The notes beneath the pieces were generated by a model that was not told the origin of the DNA, did no database searches, and saw only the letters and a program-made list of their open reading frames with translations. 64,000 bases of DNA, from contig JBEVJK010000115.1 of the NCBI GenBank assembly GCA_040510195.1, positions 1 to 64,000 of the forward strand, given 5' to 3'. Made by a program: the position numbers and the translations under genes. Shown here piece after piece: positions 26,581 to 35,807 of the stretch. Positions within the stretch are counted from its first letter, which is position 1. Each line of letters starts with the position of its first letter. This DNA comes from JBEVJK01 sp040510195. GTDB taxonomy: Bacteria; Pseudomonadota; Alphaproteobacteria; Rhizobiales; Rhizobiaceae.

Positions 26581-27611
26581 TGGCGCTGGCCCGCGGGCGG
26601 CGAACCGACCGCCGGATCGACTACTGGCCGGGTTTCGTCGACGCCCTGTCGACCTTGCTGCTCTCCATCATGTTCCTGCTGTCGGTCTTCGTCATCGCCC
26701 AGTACCTGCTCAGCCGCGAGGTGAGCGGCAAGGACGAGGTGCTGAACCGGCTGAACTCGCAGATCAACGAGCTGACGCAACTGCTGTCGCTGGAGCGCTC
26801 CAACAATCAGGACATGGAGGACTCGCTGGCCAACATGCAGGCGTCGCTGTCGGCTGCCCAGACCGAGAAGTCGCGGCTCGAGCAGCTCCTCGCCCAGGGC
26901 GCCGGAGCCGACGCGCAGGCGACCGCCCGCATCGGCAGCCTGAGCGGCGAGCTGGACAAGGAACGCCAGATTTCGCAGCGGGCCGCATCGCAGGTCGAAT
27001 TGCTCAACCAGCAGATCGCCGCGCTGCGCAAGCAGATCGGCGCCCTCGAGGACGCGCTCGACGTCGCCGAGGTGCGCGACCGCGAGTCCAACACCAAGAT
27101 TGCCGATCTCGGCCGCCGCCTCAACGTGGCGCTGGCCCAGCGTGTCCAGGAGCTCAACCGCTATCGCTCGGATTTCTTCGGACGGCTGCGCGAGATCCTC
27201 TCCGACCGCGAGAATATCCGCATCGTCGGCGACCGCTTCGTCTTCCAGTCGGAGGTGCTGTTCCCGGTAGGCTCGGAGGTGATCAACACCGCCGGCCAGG
27301 ACGAGATGAAGAAGCTCGCCGGCGCGCTTATCGAGCTGCAGAAGGAGATCCCGCCGGAGATCAACTGGGTGCTGCGCGTCGACGGCCACACCGACAACGT
27401 GCCGCTGTCGGGCTCCGGCCGCTTTGCCGACAACTGGGAGCTTTCCTCCGCCCGCGCCACCTCGGTGGTGAAGTTCCTGATCGAGAACGGCGTACCCGCC
27501 AACCGCCTGGTCGCGGCCGGCTTCAGCGAGTTCCAGCCGCTCGATTCGGCGGACACGCCGGACGCGCGGGACAAGAACCGCCGCATCGAACTCAAGCTCA
27601 CCGAGCGCTGA
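26580..27611 (+). CDS. MotB/OmpA-like peptidoglycan-binding protein
   Basis: 343 residues. One N-terminal membrane segment (about 23-43, with an Asp in the FVDALSTLLLS start as in MotB/TolR) is followed by a long coiled coil (about 50-195). An OmpA/MotB peptidoglycan-binding domain fills about 215-343, with VDGHTDNVPLSG, NWELSSARATSVVKFLI and RIELKLTER. It should be anchored in the inner membrane with its C-terminus in the periplasm, gripping the cell wall while the partner conducts ions. It starts one base inside the partner's stop codon. Confidence 0.87.
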   Translation: MALARGRRTDRRIDYWPGFVDALSTLLLSIMFLLSVFVIAQYLLSREVSGKDEVLNRLNSQINELTQLLSLERSNNQDMEDSLANMQASLSAAQTEKSRLEQLLAQGAGADAQATARIGSLSGELDKERQISQRAASQVELLNQQIAALRKQIGALEDALDVAEVRDRESNTKIADLGRRLNVALAQRVQELNRYRSDFFGRLREILSDRENIRIVGDRFVFQSEVLFPVGSEVINTAGQDEMKKLAGALIELQKEIPPEINWVLRVDGHTDNVPLSGSGRFADNWELSSARATSVVKFLIENGVPANRLVAAGFSEFQPLDSADTPDARDKNRRIELKLTER

Positions 27612-27660
27612 GCGGCACCGCGAAGCCGCCGGCCCCGCCAACCCCTCGCCGGAGACCGCC

Positions 27661-29148
27661 ATGTCCTTCGCCAGGCTCGACGAACATTGCCGCAAGCTCG
27701 AGGCGCTGGAGCACGCACTGGCGGTGCTCGGTGCCGACGAAGCCACGCACATGGCCGTCGGCGGCGGCGAGAAGCGGGCCGAGGCGATGTCGGCGCTGGC
27801 CGGCATCCACCACCGGCAGGCGACCGACCCGGCGGTCGCCGAATGGATCGAGGCGGCGGAGCGCGAAGCGCTGAACGAGGAGCAGCAGGCCGCCTTGCGC
27901 GAACTGCGCCGCAGCTACACCAACCTCACCTGCCTCCCCTCCGATTTCGTCGAGCGGACGACGCGGGCGCACTTGCGCTGCGAGCAGCTCTGGCGCGATC
28001 TTCGTCCCAAGAACGACTGGGCCGGCTTCCTGCCCTCGCTGGAGGGCGTGATCGCCTTGGTGCGCGAGGAGGCGGCCATGCGCGCCGAGGCGCTCGGCCT
28101 CGACCCCTATGACGCGCTGATGGAGCAGTACGACCCCGGCCACCGGGCCGCCGACATCGCGCCGCTGTTTGCCGAGCTGAAGGCGTTCCTTGTCGGCTTC
28201 GTGCCGGTGGCGCTGGCCGCGCAGGAGAAGCGGCTGGCCAAGGCCGCGCTCAGGCCCCTCTCGGGCGTCTATCCGATCGACCGGCAGCGCGAGCTCGGCC
28301 TCGCCATGATGGGCGCTGTCGGCTTCGACTTCACCCGCGGCAGCCTGTCGATCTCGCACCACCCGTTCTGCGGCGGCGTGCCGACCGACGTGCGCATCAC
28401 CACGCGCTATCGCACCACGGACTTCCTCTCGTCGCTGATGGGCGTGCTGCATGAAACCGGCCACGCGCTCTACGAGCAGAACCTGCCCGCAGCGTGGTCG
28501 CACTGGCCACTCGGCAAGGCGCGCGGCATGGCCATGCACGAGAGCCAGAGTCTGTTCGTCGAGAAGCAGCTCGGCCGCAACCCGGCCTTCTGGAATTGGG
28601 CGCTGCCGATGGTGGAGCGGACGCTCGGCGAGAGCTGGACGGTCGACGAGATCCTGCCGCACGTCCACCATGTCGAGCGCGGTCTGATCCGCGTCGACGC
28701 CGACGAGGTGACCTATCCGCTGCATGTCATCCTGCGCTTCGAGCTGGAGCGGGCGCTGGTTGCCGGCCGCCTGGCGCCGGCCGACATCCCGGAGGCATGG
28801 GACGCCGCCATGCAGGAGACGCTCGGTCTCTCCACCATCGACCTCCCCAAGGATGGCCCCATGCAGGACGTCCATTGGCCGAGCGGCACATTCGGCTATT
28901 TCCCGTCCTACACGCTGGGCGCCATGATGGCCGCACAGCAATGGTCGGCGCTGGCCCGCGCCCACCCTTCGGTCGACGACGACCTGCGGGAAGGCCGGTT
29001 CGACGCGGTGAACGACTGGCGGCGCGAAAACATCTGGTCCGTCGCCTCGTTCCGCTCGACGCCCGAGATCATGGAGCGCGCCACTGGCGAGCGGCTCGAC
29101 GCCGCCCACTTCACCGCGCATCTTGAGGCGCGCTACGGCGCCGCCTGA
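27661..29148 (+). CDS. M32 family metallocarboxypeptidase (Taq type)
   Basis: 495-residue cytoplasmic zinc carboxypeptidase removing C-terminal residues from peptides. Family M32 motifs are present: HPF (SHHPFCGG), DVRITTRY, the zinc site HETGH (264-268) with the third ligand in HESQSLFVE, and GALQ-type IRVDADEVTYPLHVILRFELE. Length and motif order match. It follows the OmpA-domain gene by 49 bases on the same strand and converges with the ABC exporter gene. Confidence 0.95.
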   Translation: MSFARLDEHCRKLEALEHALAVLGADEATHMAVGGGEKRAEAMSALAGIHHRQATDPAVAEWIEAAEREALNEEQQAALRELRRSYTNLTCLPSDFVERTTRAHLRCEQLWRDLRPKNDWAGFLPSLEGVIALVREEAAMRAEALGLDPYDALMEQYDPGHRAADIAPLFAELKAFLVGFVPVALAAQEKRLAKAALRPLSGVYPIDRQRELGLAMMGAVGFDFTRGSLSISHHPFCGGVPTDVRITTRYRTTDFLSSLMGVLHETGHALYEQNLPAAWSHWPLGKARGMAMHESQSLFVEKQLGRNPAFWNWALPMVERTLGESWTVDEILPHVHHVERGLIRVDADEVTYPLHVILRFELERALVAGRLAPADIPEAWDAAMQETLGLSTIDLPKDGPMQDVHWPSGTFGYFPSYTLGAMMAAQQWSALARAHPSVDDDLREGRFDAVNDWRRENIWSVASFRSTPEIMERATGERLDAAHFTAHLEARYGAA

Positions 29149-29155
29149 CCGGCGC

Positions 29156-30961
29156 CTATTCCGCGGCTCCGGGAAAAGCCCGGGCGCCGGCCTCGAACTG
29201 CAGCTTGGCCAGCCGGGCGTAGGTGCCGCCCTTGGTCACCAGGCTGCGATGGGTGCCTTCCTCGACGATCCGGCCCTCTTCCATGACCAGGATGCGGTCG
29301 GCCTTGAGCACCGTGGCCAGGCGATGCGCGATCACCAGCGTGGTGCGGCCTTGCATCAGATGCTCGAGCCCCGCCTGAACGAGCGTTTCGCTCTCGGCAT
29401 CCAGCGCCGACGTGGCCTCGTCGAGCAGCAGCACCGGCGCATCGCGCAGGATGGCGCGCGCAATCGCCAGCCGCTGCCGCTGGCCGCCCGACAGCATGAC
29501 GCCGCGCTCGCCCACTTGCGTGTCGTAGCCGGCCGGCAGGCTTGCAATGAACTCGTCGGCCAGCGCCGCCCGGGCCGCTGCTTCGATCTCCGCGTCGGCG
29601 GCCTCCGAGCAGCCGAAGGCGATGTTCTCCCGCACCGTCGCCGAAAACACCGTGACGTCCTGCGGCACGATGGCGAGCCGCCGCCGCGCCGCCTCGAGGT
29701 CGGCCGAGGCGAGCGGCACGCCGTCGACGAGCACGCTCCCTTCGTCGGGGTCGTAGAAGCGCAGGAGCAGGGAGAAGATGGTGCTCTTGCCGGCGCCGGA
29801 GGGCCCGACGATCGCCACCGTCTCGCCGGGCCGCACCGCAAAGCTCAAGCGGTGGACGGCCGCCCAATCCGGCCGCTCCGGATAGGTGAAGGAGACGTCG
29901 CGGAACTCCACCGAACCGATCGGCGGAACCGGCAGCGGCGCGGGATGGGCGGGCTCGGCGACCGCAGGCCGCGCCGCCAAAAGCTCGGCGAGCCGCTCGG
30001 CCGCCCCCGCCGCCTGGGAAAGCTCCCCCCACACCTCCGACAGCGCGCCCAGCGCCCCTGCCGCAAACACCGAATAAAGCAGGAACTGACCGAGCGTGCC
30101 CGGCGACATGACGCCCGACAGCACGTCGCGGGAGCCGAACCACAGCACGCCGACCACCGAGCTGAACACCGCGAAGATGGCGAAGAAGGTGAGGAAGGCG
30201 CGCGCCAGCGTCGAACCCCTGGCCGCCTCGAAGGCGCTGTCGACCGCTGCGCCGTACCGGCCGGCGACGGCCTTCTCGTTGGTGAAGGCCTGCACCGTGC
30301 GCACCGCACCGACCGTCTCGCTGGCATAGGCGGTGGCATCCGCCATCGTGTCCTGCGCCATCCGCGAGCGCCGGCGCACCGCCCGCCCGAACGCCACCAG
30401 CGGCAGCACGATGGCCGGGATCGCCACCAGCACGAGGCCGGAAAGCTTGGGGCTGGTCACCACCATCATGGCGACGGCCCCGAGCCCGAGGATGACGTTG
30501 CGCAGGGCCACCGACGCCGTCGAGCCGACCGCCGACTTGATCTGGGTCGTGTCGACGCTTAGCCGGGAGACGATCTCGCCGGAATGCGCCCTGTCGAAGA
30601 AGGCAGGCGACAGGTGCACCACATGGTCGAACACATCGCGCCTCAGATCGGCGACGACCCGCTCGCCGAGCGTCACGACGAAATAGTAGCGGCCGGCCGA
30701 AGCCAGCGCCAACAGCACCGCGATCGCCACCAGCATGGAGAAATAATTGGCGATGAAGGTCGAGTCGGCGGAGCTGAAGCCGTGATCGATCATCCGCCGC
30801 ACCGCAAGCGGCAAGGTGAGCGTCGTCGCCGCCGCCACCGCCAGGAAGAGCAGCGCCATCGCCACCTTGCCGCGATAGCGCCTCACATAGGGGATGAGCG
30901 TTCCGAGCGGCCCCAGCGACGGGCGACGTCGTTCGTCTCTCACTGGCCCGGCTCGCGCCAT
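29156..30961 (-). CDS. ABC exporter, fused membrane and ATPase domains (MsbA-like)
   Basis: 601-residue half-transporter. Six membrane helices occupy about 25-310. The ATPase domain (about 350-580) has Walker A GPSGAGKST, signature LSGGQRQR, Walker B VLLLDEATSALD and the H-loop AHRLATV. This type forms homodimers that export lipids, drugs or peptides. The chosen ATG follows an AGGA element; an ATG 40 codons upstream would add a low-complexity stretch without membrane features. No peptide or polysaccharide gene is nearby, so the cargo is unknown. Confidence 0.93.
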   Translation of the reverse strand: MARAGPVRDERRRPSLGPLGTLIPYVRRYRGKVAMALLFLAVAAATTLTLPLAVRRMIDHGFSSADSTFIANYFSMLVAIAVLLALASAGRYYFVVTLGERVVADLRRDVFDHVVHLSPAFFDRAHSGEIVSRLSVDTTQIKSAVGSTASVALRNVILGLGAVAMMVVTSPKLSGLVLVAIPAIVLPLVAFGRAVRRRSRMAQDTMADATAYASETVGAVRTVQAFTNEKAVAGRYGAAVDSAFEAARGSTLARAFLTFFAIFAVFSSVVGVLWFGSRDVLSGVMSPGTLGQFLLYSVFAAGALGALSEVWGELSQAAGAAERLAELLAARPAVAEPAHPAPLPVPPIGSVEFRDVSFTYPERPDWAAVHRLSFAVRPGETVAIVGPSGAGKSTIFSLLLRFYDPDEGSVLVDGVPLASADLEAARRRLAIVPQDVTVFSATVRENIAFGCSEAADAEIEAAARAALADEFIASLPAGYDTQVGERGVMLSGGQRQRLAIARAILRDAPVLLLDEATSALDAESETLVQAGLEHLMQGRTTLVIAHRLATVLKADRILVMEEGRIVEEGTHRSLVTKGGTYARLAKLQFEAGARAFPGAAE

Positions 30962-31151
30962 TCCTGGGTTCCCCTGCGGCGCCGCTCGACGGGCCGCGGC
31001 GGCCTTGTCTATCGAACGCGGCTGATGTATAGGCCAGCCGATCGATTTTGAAGCCGTACCTTCGTCAAGGCGCGGCTTCAAGTTTTGAGAGTGGGTGACA
31101 TCGCCGCAGGGCGGCTCGCCCGATCTCGCAGCCAGTTTTCAGGACACGACG

Positions 31152-31373
31152 ATGAAAGCCGATATCCACCCGGACTACCATACCATCAAGGTCGTCATGA
31201 CCGACGGGACCGAATACGAGACGCGCTCCACCTGGGGCAAGGAGGGCGACACCCTAAACCTCGACATCGATCCGACCACGCACCCGGCCTGGACAGGCGG
31301 CTCGCAGCAGCTGATCGACCGCGGCGGCAGGCTGTCGAGGTTCAAGAAGCGCTATGAGGGTCTCGGCATCTAG
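31152..31373 (+). CDS. rpmE: 50S ribosomal protein bL31
   Basis: 73-residue ribosomal protein of the large subunit, at the inter-subunit bridge. It begins MKADIHPDYH and contains the typical TWGKEGDTLNLDID and THPAWTGG segments. It has no cysteine, so it is the zinc-independent form. A strong terminator follows. It is divergent from the ABC exporter, leaving 190 bases that should hold both promoters. Confidence 0.97.
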   Translation: MKADIHPDYHTIKVVMTDGTEYETRSTWGKEGDTLNLDIDPTTHPAWTGGSQQLIDRGGRLSRFKKRYEGLGI

Positions 31374-31408
31374 GCCGATCCGCTTCAGTCGACTGTCGAC
31401 AATCAACA

Positions 31409-31436
31409 GGCCCGGCACATGCCGGGCCTTTTCTTT
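31409..31436 (+). terminator. Intrinsic terminator after rpmE
   Basis: An 8-bp stem GGCCCGGC/GCCGGGCC with a 4-base loop is followed by TTTTCTTTT. It ends the rpmE transcript and separates it from the unknown gene pair to the right. Confidence 0.92.
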
Positions 31437-31589
31437 TGCGCGAGCGCGAAGCCCGAGCGCTCTTTTTACACGAGTTTTGAACAGATTCCCTCATAGATTG
31501 TAACGACCGGCACTCTCCCGATCCGCCGATCCGCCATCCTTGCGTCCGACGCCTCGAGCTTTCGAGCGTCTAGAGGAGAGGAGGAGAGC

Positions 31590-33680
31590 ATGTTCCTGAG
31601 CCCGAACAGGAAGGGCAATGGTGTTTCCGGAACGGTGTCCGCGGCGCCGAAGCAGGGAGAGCGCCCTGCCGGGACGCGGACGCCCGTCAATGCACCGGCG
31701 CCCCCGTCCGGGCATGGCGCCTCGCCGGTGAGCTTCGGCGCGATGGCTCCGTCGCTCGCCGACGCGGTGGACGCGGTGGAGATGGGGCCCCGCGGGTCCC
31801 GGTATGAGCTCCTGGATCGTGTCTTCGACGGGTTGAGCGCCGTCAAGGACGCGATCGACCGCCTGCCTCCTGCCGCAAGCGTCGGCGACGCCGAGTTCGT
31901 CCAGACCCTGTGCAGCTCGTTTCAGGAGCTCGATCTGGCGCGGGTGATTGCCCAGCTGCGCAAGCTGGTCGGCCTGCGCGGCGACGTCGATCGCCTCGCA
32001 TTGTCCCGGCTGGAAAAGCAGCTGGCCGCCTTCAGCGCCAAGATGAACGATGCTCGAACGGCGCTGTCAGGGCCAGAACCGGCGATCGTAGCGCTAGGCG
32101 ACGCGGCCGCCGGGCTCCGGGGCCAGTTGGCGGACGCGCTTGCCTCGCTCGAGGACAGGATGATGGCCAGCCTCGCGGCCGAGACCGAGGACACGTGGAT
32201 GGCGACGAGCCGCAGCGGCATCGAGGTGCCGGCCGGCGGGAGCCTTTCCCGAACCCTTCACCATGGCATCGAAGGCCTGCGGACGATCCTCGACAAGGCC
32301 CTGGCAGTCGAGGCAGCCGAGGGCAAGTTCGAAGCCTTCATGCGCCTCCGTCGCGACCTGCAGGAGTTCGATCTCTTCAGGCTCGGCCAGGACCTGGCGC
32401 AGGTGAAAGACGTAGAGCCCGAGATCCTCGATCTTCTCACCGCCGTCGAAATCGCCCGAGGCGGCTGGGACGGCTCTCTCAGCCGGGCGTTGGTCGAAGA
32501 GCGCTGGGCACCCATCGAAGCGGCGATCGGCAAGCTGGCGAAGGCGCTGCCGACGGCCGGCGCCCAAGTGCCGCAAGTCACCTTCGCCTCCGAGCCTCGC
32601 GACGGCGTCGACGAGCGCGGCGGCCGGCTGGCGACCCTGCTTCGCGAGCTCGGCAATCGATTTGACGTCGACAGCCCTTCTCTCCAACGCCTCGCCGACC
32701 GGCTTTCACGCCCAGGCGCCTGGAGCGACATTTGTCGGAACCTCGGCCCCGACGATTGGCCGCCCACCTGGGACAGCGATTTCCAAAGACTGCTGGTCAG
32801 AAACAGCAAGAGTGATGCCCAGCAGTTCCTGTTCTCTTTCGCGCAGCAACTCGTGAACTTTGGCTTCATCGGGTGGAGCGAGGCCATGGCCTTCTACGTC
32901 CCGCCGGACCTGGACGAGTGGGCGCTGACGAGGCTCCGGAATGAAAAGCCCCAGCACATAGAACCGAAGGCACTGGCGTCTCTCTTGGGCGATGCCCTTC
33001 GAGCCACCAAGGAAAAGGGCGGACTGGGAGAAGCCAACGTCTCGAAGATGGTCACCTATCTCGCGAACCAGCTGGACGGCGTCGATCTTAGCAAGTTGGC
33101 GAGCGACCCTCGCCTGGCCGACTTCCACTTGCTGAAGCACATCGGGCTGCTTGGGAAGGCGGTTCCTCGGGTCGAGGGAGGAGCCACGCAATCGCGGAAC
33201 TTCAGCGTCAACCGGAACACTGTAAGAGAGCAACTCCGACTGGTCCTACGGGCTTTGGTGGTCGCCGGCGTGGTGCCCGAGGAAGTCCAGCCCGCCTTCC
33301 TTTCCGCCGATTGGCCTTCGGTTCCAGGCATCGCTTTCGATCCGCTCCCATCCCTGCCCAGGACGAAGGCGGCGGCGGGGGCACTGGTCGGCGACGCCGT
33401 GAGGATCGGCGGTCTGGACACGGCTATCCTTCACGTTTTCGACGCCTCGCTCCTGGACATTCCGGACGAAGCCTACCTGGCGCGTTTGAGCCCGCAATTT
33501 GAAGCGCTGCAAGGCGCCGTCCTTCTGGCTCGGCATGCCGCTCGGCCGCGCGAGCACCGGAAAGCCTTGCTTACGGCGATCGAAGGCCTGGTGCTGGCCA
33601 TTGGAGGCCGGGCCGAATTGGGCGCGCTGTTGACACGCGGGATCGAAACCGACCTGCCCCGCAGCGGCGCCCCGTCGTGA
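31590..33680 (+). CDS. Unknown helical protein, first of a tandem paralogous pair
   Basis: 696 residues, family not recognised. No signal peptide and no membrane segment are visible. The N-terminus is a short basic tag (MFLSPNRKGN), then a Pro/Ala-rich linker to about 52. The rest is predicted largely helical. Three segments of about 50 residues look related (about 76-125, 224-275 and 460-510), sharing a G-L...D start and a QE-[LF]-D-L-x-R-like end, so the protein may be an alpha-solenoid. Blocks most conserved with its neighbour are FDGLSAVKD (79-87), LRRDLQEFDLF (253-263), LRLVLRAL (549-556) and SADWPSVPGI (572-581). A strong AGGAGAGGAGGAG precedes the ATG. The paralogue starts 7 bases after the stop. 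Confidence 0.85.
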   Translation: MFLSPNRKGNGVSGTVSAAPKQGERPAGTRTPVNAPAPPSGHGASPVSFGAMAPSLADAVDAVEMGPRGSRYELLDRVFDGLSAVKDAIDRLPPAASVGDAEFVQTLCSSFQELDLARVIAQLRKLVGLRGDVDRLALSRLEKQLAAFSAKMNDARTALSGPEPAIVALGDAAAGLRGQLADALASLEDRMMASLAAETEDTWMATSRSGIEVPAGGSLSRTLHHGIEGLRTILDKALAVEAAEGKFEAFMRLRRDLQEFDLFRLGQDLAQVKDVEPEILDLLTAVEIARGGWDGSLSRALVEERWAPIEAAIGKLAKALPTAGAQVPQVTFASEPRDGVDERGGRLATLLRELGNRFDVDSPSLQRLADRLSRPGAWSDICRNLGPDDWPPTWDSDFQRLLVRNSKSDAQQFLFSFAQQLVNFGFIGWSEAMAFYVPPDLDEWALTRLRNEKPQHIEPKALASLLGDALRATKEKGGLGEANVSKMVTYLANQLDGVDLSKLASDPRLADFHLLKHIGLLGKAVPRVEGGATQSRNFSVNRNTVREQLRLVLRALVVAGVVPEEVQPAFLSADWPSVPGIAFDPLPSLPRTKAAAGALVGDAVRIGGLDTAILHVFDASLLDIPDEAYLARLSPQFEALQGAVLLARHAARPREHRKALLTAIEGLVLAIGGRAELGALLTRGIETDLPRSGAPS

Positions 33681-33687
33681 TCGAGAA

Positions 33688-35784
33688 GTGAGGGAGAAAA
33701 GCATGTTTCTGAACAGGAAGGGCAACAGCCCTGCCGCGGCGGCGCCGCTCAGCGGACCGAACGCACTCACCGGGCGCGGGACCACCACCCACCCACCGGC
33801 TCCGCCGCCCCTGCACGGCGCCTCAGCGGTTGCGTTCGGCGCGATGTCCCTCGTCGACGCCGTGGACGCGGCTGAGCCGGGGCCGCGCCGCGCCCATTAC
33901 AAGCTCCTGGAGCGCGTCTTCGACGGGCTGAGCGCCGTCAAGGACGTCCTCGACCGCGCCCCGCCCGCGGGGAGCGTCGGCCAGGCGGAGTTCGCCCAGG
34001 CCCTCTTGAGCGCATTTCAGGGGCTCGATCTGCAGCGGGTGATCCATCAGTTGGCTACGCTGGTTGCCATGAGAGGCGACGTCGACCGCCTCGCCTTGAA
34101 CCAGCTGAAGGATGCGCTGGCTTCCTTTGGCGTCGTGCTGAACGATGCTCGCGCGGCGCTGTCTTTGCCGGAGCCGACGACCGCCGAGCTGACCGACGCG
34201 GTCTCGGCGGCGCTCCAGGAGGCGTCGCCCGGCCTGCAAGGCCAACTGGAGGCCGTGCTCTCTTCGATCGCCGACGTGATGACGGCAAGCCTGGCGGCCG
34301 ACACCGAGGCCTCCTGGATGGTGACCAGCCGCAGCGTCATCGAGGTGCCGGCCAGCGACACCTTGCCCTTGCCCGTCCGCCACGGCATCGAAGGCATGCA
34401 GACCATCCTCGACAAGGCCCTTCAGGTGAAGGACGAGAAGGGCAACTTCGAAGCATTCATCAAGCTTCGCCGCGACCTTCAGGAATTCGATCTCTTCGAG
34501 CTCGGCCAGGACCTCGCCGACAAGATCGACGTCCGACCCGAAATTCTCCACTTTCTGACCCTGGTGGGAACGACCGGGCGCGTCTGGGACGACCGGCTCG
34601 ACGTGACATGGGTCGAGGATCACTGGGACGCCATCGAAACGGCGATGCAGGGCCTGGCAACGGCGCTCGGCACGGCCGGCGGCACCCCGCCGGCCGCGGC
34701 GACGACGACGCCAGCCCTCCCAAACGATGCGGACGGCGCCCGGTTCGCGGACCTGCTGTTCCGGCTCGCAGCGAGCCAGGACCGCGACAACCCGAGGCTC
34801 CGACGCATCGCCCAGCGGTTCCTCGAGCCGGGCAGCTGCGCCGAGCTCGGGATAAAGCTCGGCGACAAGGCCAATTCCATCGGCAAGTGGGCGTTCGAGA
34901 TCGAGCGGACATTGGCCACCGGCTCCGAGATCGAAGCCGCTCGCTGCCAACAGAAGCTTGCACTTGAACTCGCGGAAATCGGTTTCATCAGCTGGGACGA
35001 TATCCTCGGTTCCCCTGCGCCGCCTTCGCAAGGCCATTGGGACGAACTCCTCCGCGTCAAGGCAAAGCGGACCGATTCGAAGGCGGTGGCGCAATTGCTC
35101 GGCGACACCCTCCGCTTGGTGAAGAGCAAAGGCGCCCTTGCCGAGGGCAACGTCTCGAAGGCGGTCACCTATCTCGACCACATGCTTTCCGGCATCGACA
35201 TCGTCGCGGTGGCGGCCGACCCGCTCCTGGCGGGCTTCGACCTGCTCCATCACATCGGACAGCTCGAAGGCGCGGTCGAGCGCGTCAACCAGGCGTATTT
35301 GGCCCCGCCACCCAAAGCCTCCACGGAGCACGCGGACATTTCGCCGATGCAAAACAGCATGCGCCTCGTCCTGCGCGCATTGATGATCGCCGGGATCATC
35401 CCCGAAGAGGTTCTGCCGGCCTTCTTCTCCAGCGACTGGCCTTCCGTTCCCGGCATCGGCTTCGATGCGTATCCGGCACCGCCCCGGACGGGAGCGGATG
35501 CAATGGCGCTGGTTGCCTATGCGGTTGGGTTGGGGGGTCTCGATCCCGACATCCCGGAATTCGTCGCCCAGTGGATCGGCCCGCCGGACGAAACAGTGCT
35601 CGAGCATTGGAGCTCAGCGCTGGAAAAGCTCCAGGCCGCCATCCTGTTTGCCCGGAGTTCCGCCCGGCCTCTCGATCACGAGCACGCGTTGCTGGACGCG
35701 ATCGAGGACCTTATGGAGGTCCTGGTGCCGGGCTTCCGGAGCCGGACGAATTTCGAATGGATTGCAAAGCGGGGGCGACACTAG
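33688..35784 (+). CDS. Unknown helical protein, second of a tandem paralogous pair
   Basis: 698 residues, family not recognised; paralogue of the preceding gene over nearly the whole length. The N-terminal third and the C-terminal block around DWPSVPGIGFD are most alike. The middle (about 320-440) and the last 20 residues differ strongly. The same architecture is seen: basic tag MFLNRKGN, Pro-rich linker, helical body with repeated GL...D / QEFDLFELGQDL elements. The SD region (GAGGGAGAAAAGC) also resembles that of the first copy, so the duplication included the translation signal. The two genes are almost certainly cotranscribed. It converges with the SelW-like gene. Confidence 0.85.
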   Translation: MREKSMFLNRKGNSPAAAAPLSGPNALTGRGTTTHPPAPPPLHGASAVAFGAMSLVDAVDAAEPGPRRAHYKLLERVFDGLSAVKDVLDRAPPAGSVGQAEFAQALLSAFQGLDLQRVIHQLATLVAMRGDVDRLALNQLKDALASFGVVLNDARAALSLPEPTTAELTDAVSAALQEASPGLQGQLEAVLSSIADVMTASLAADTEASWMVTSRSVIEVPASDTLPLPVRHGIEGMQTILDKALQVKDEKGNFEAFIKLRRDLQEFDLFELGQDLADKIDVRPEILHFLTLVGTTGRVWDDRLDVTWVEDHWDAIETAMQGLATALGTAGGTPPAAATTTPALPNDADGARFADLLFRLAASQDRDNPRLRRIAQRFLEPGSCAELGIKLGDKANSIGKWAFEIERTLATGSEIEAARCQQKLALELAEIGFISWDDILGSPAPPSQGHWDELLRVKAKRTDSKAVAQLLGDTLRLVKSKGALAEGNVSKAVTYLDHMLSGIDIVAVAADPLLAGFDLLHHIGQLEGAVERVNQAYLAPPPKASTEHADISPMQNSMRLVLRALMIAGIIPEEVLPAFFSSDWPSVPGIGFDAYPAPPRTGADAMALVAYAVGLGGLDPDIPEFVAQWIGPPDETVLEHWSSALEKLQAAILFARSSARPLDHEHALLDAIEDLMEVLVPGFRSRTNFEWIAKRGRH

Positions 35785-35807
35785 GGCCTGACCGGCAGAA
35801 CCGCCGC

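Noticed and set aside
25561..27611. Zorya-type anti-phage ZorAB
   Set aside because: The MotA-like and OmpA-like pair recalls ZorAB, but no zorC, zorD or zorE gene is adjacent, the MotA-like tail is short, and an ordinary M32 peptidase follows.
31590..35784. Frameshifted or recently amplified single gene
   Set aside because: Both copies are full-length, differ at many positions along their length and keep separate ribosome-binding sites, so they are established paralogues.
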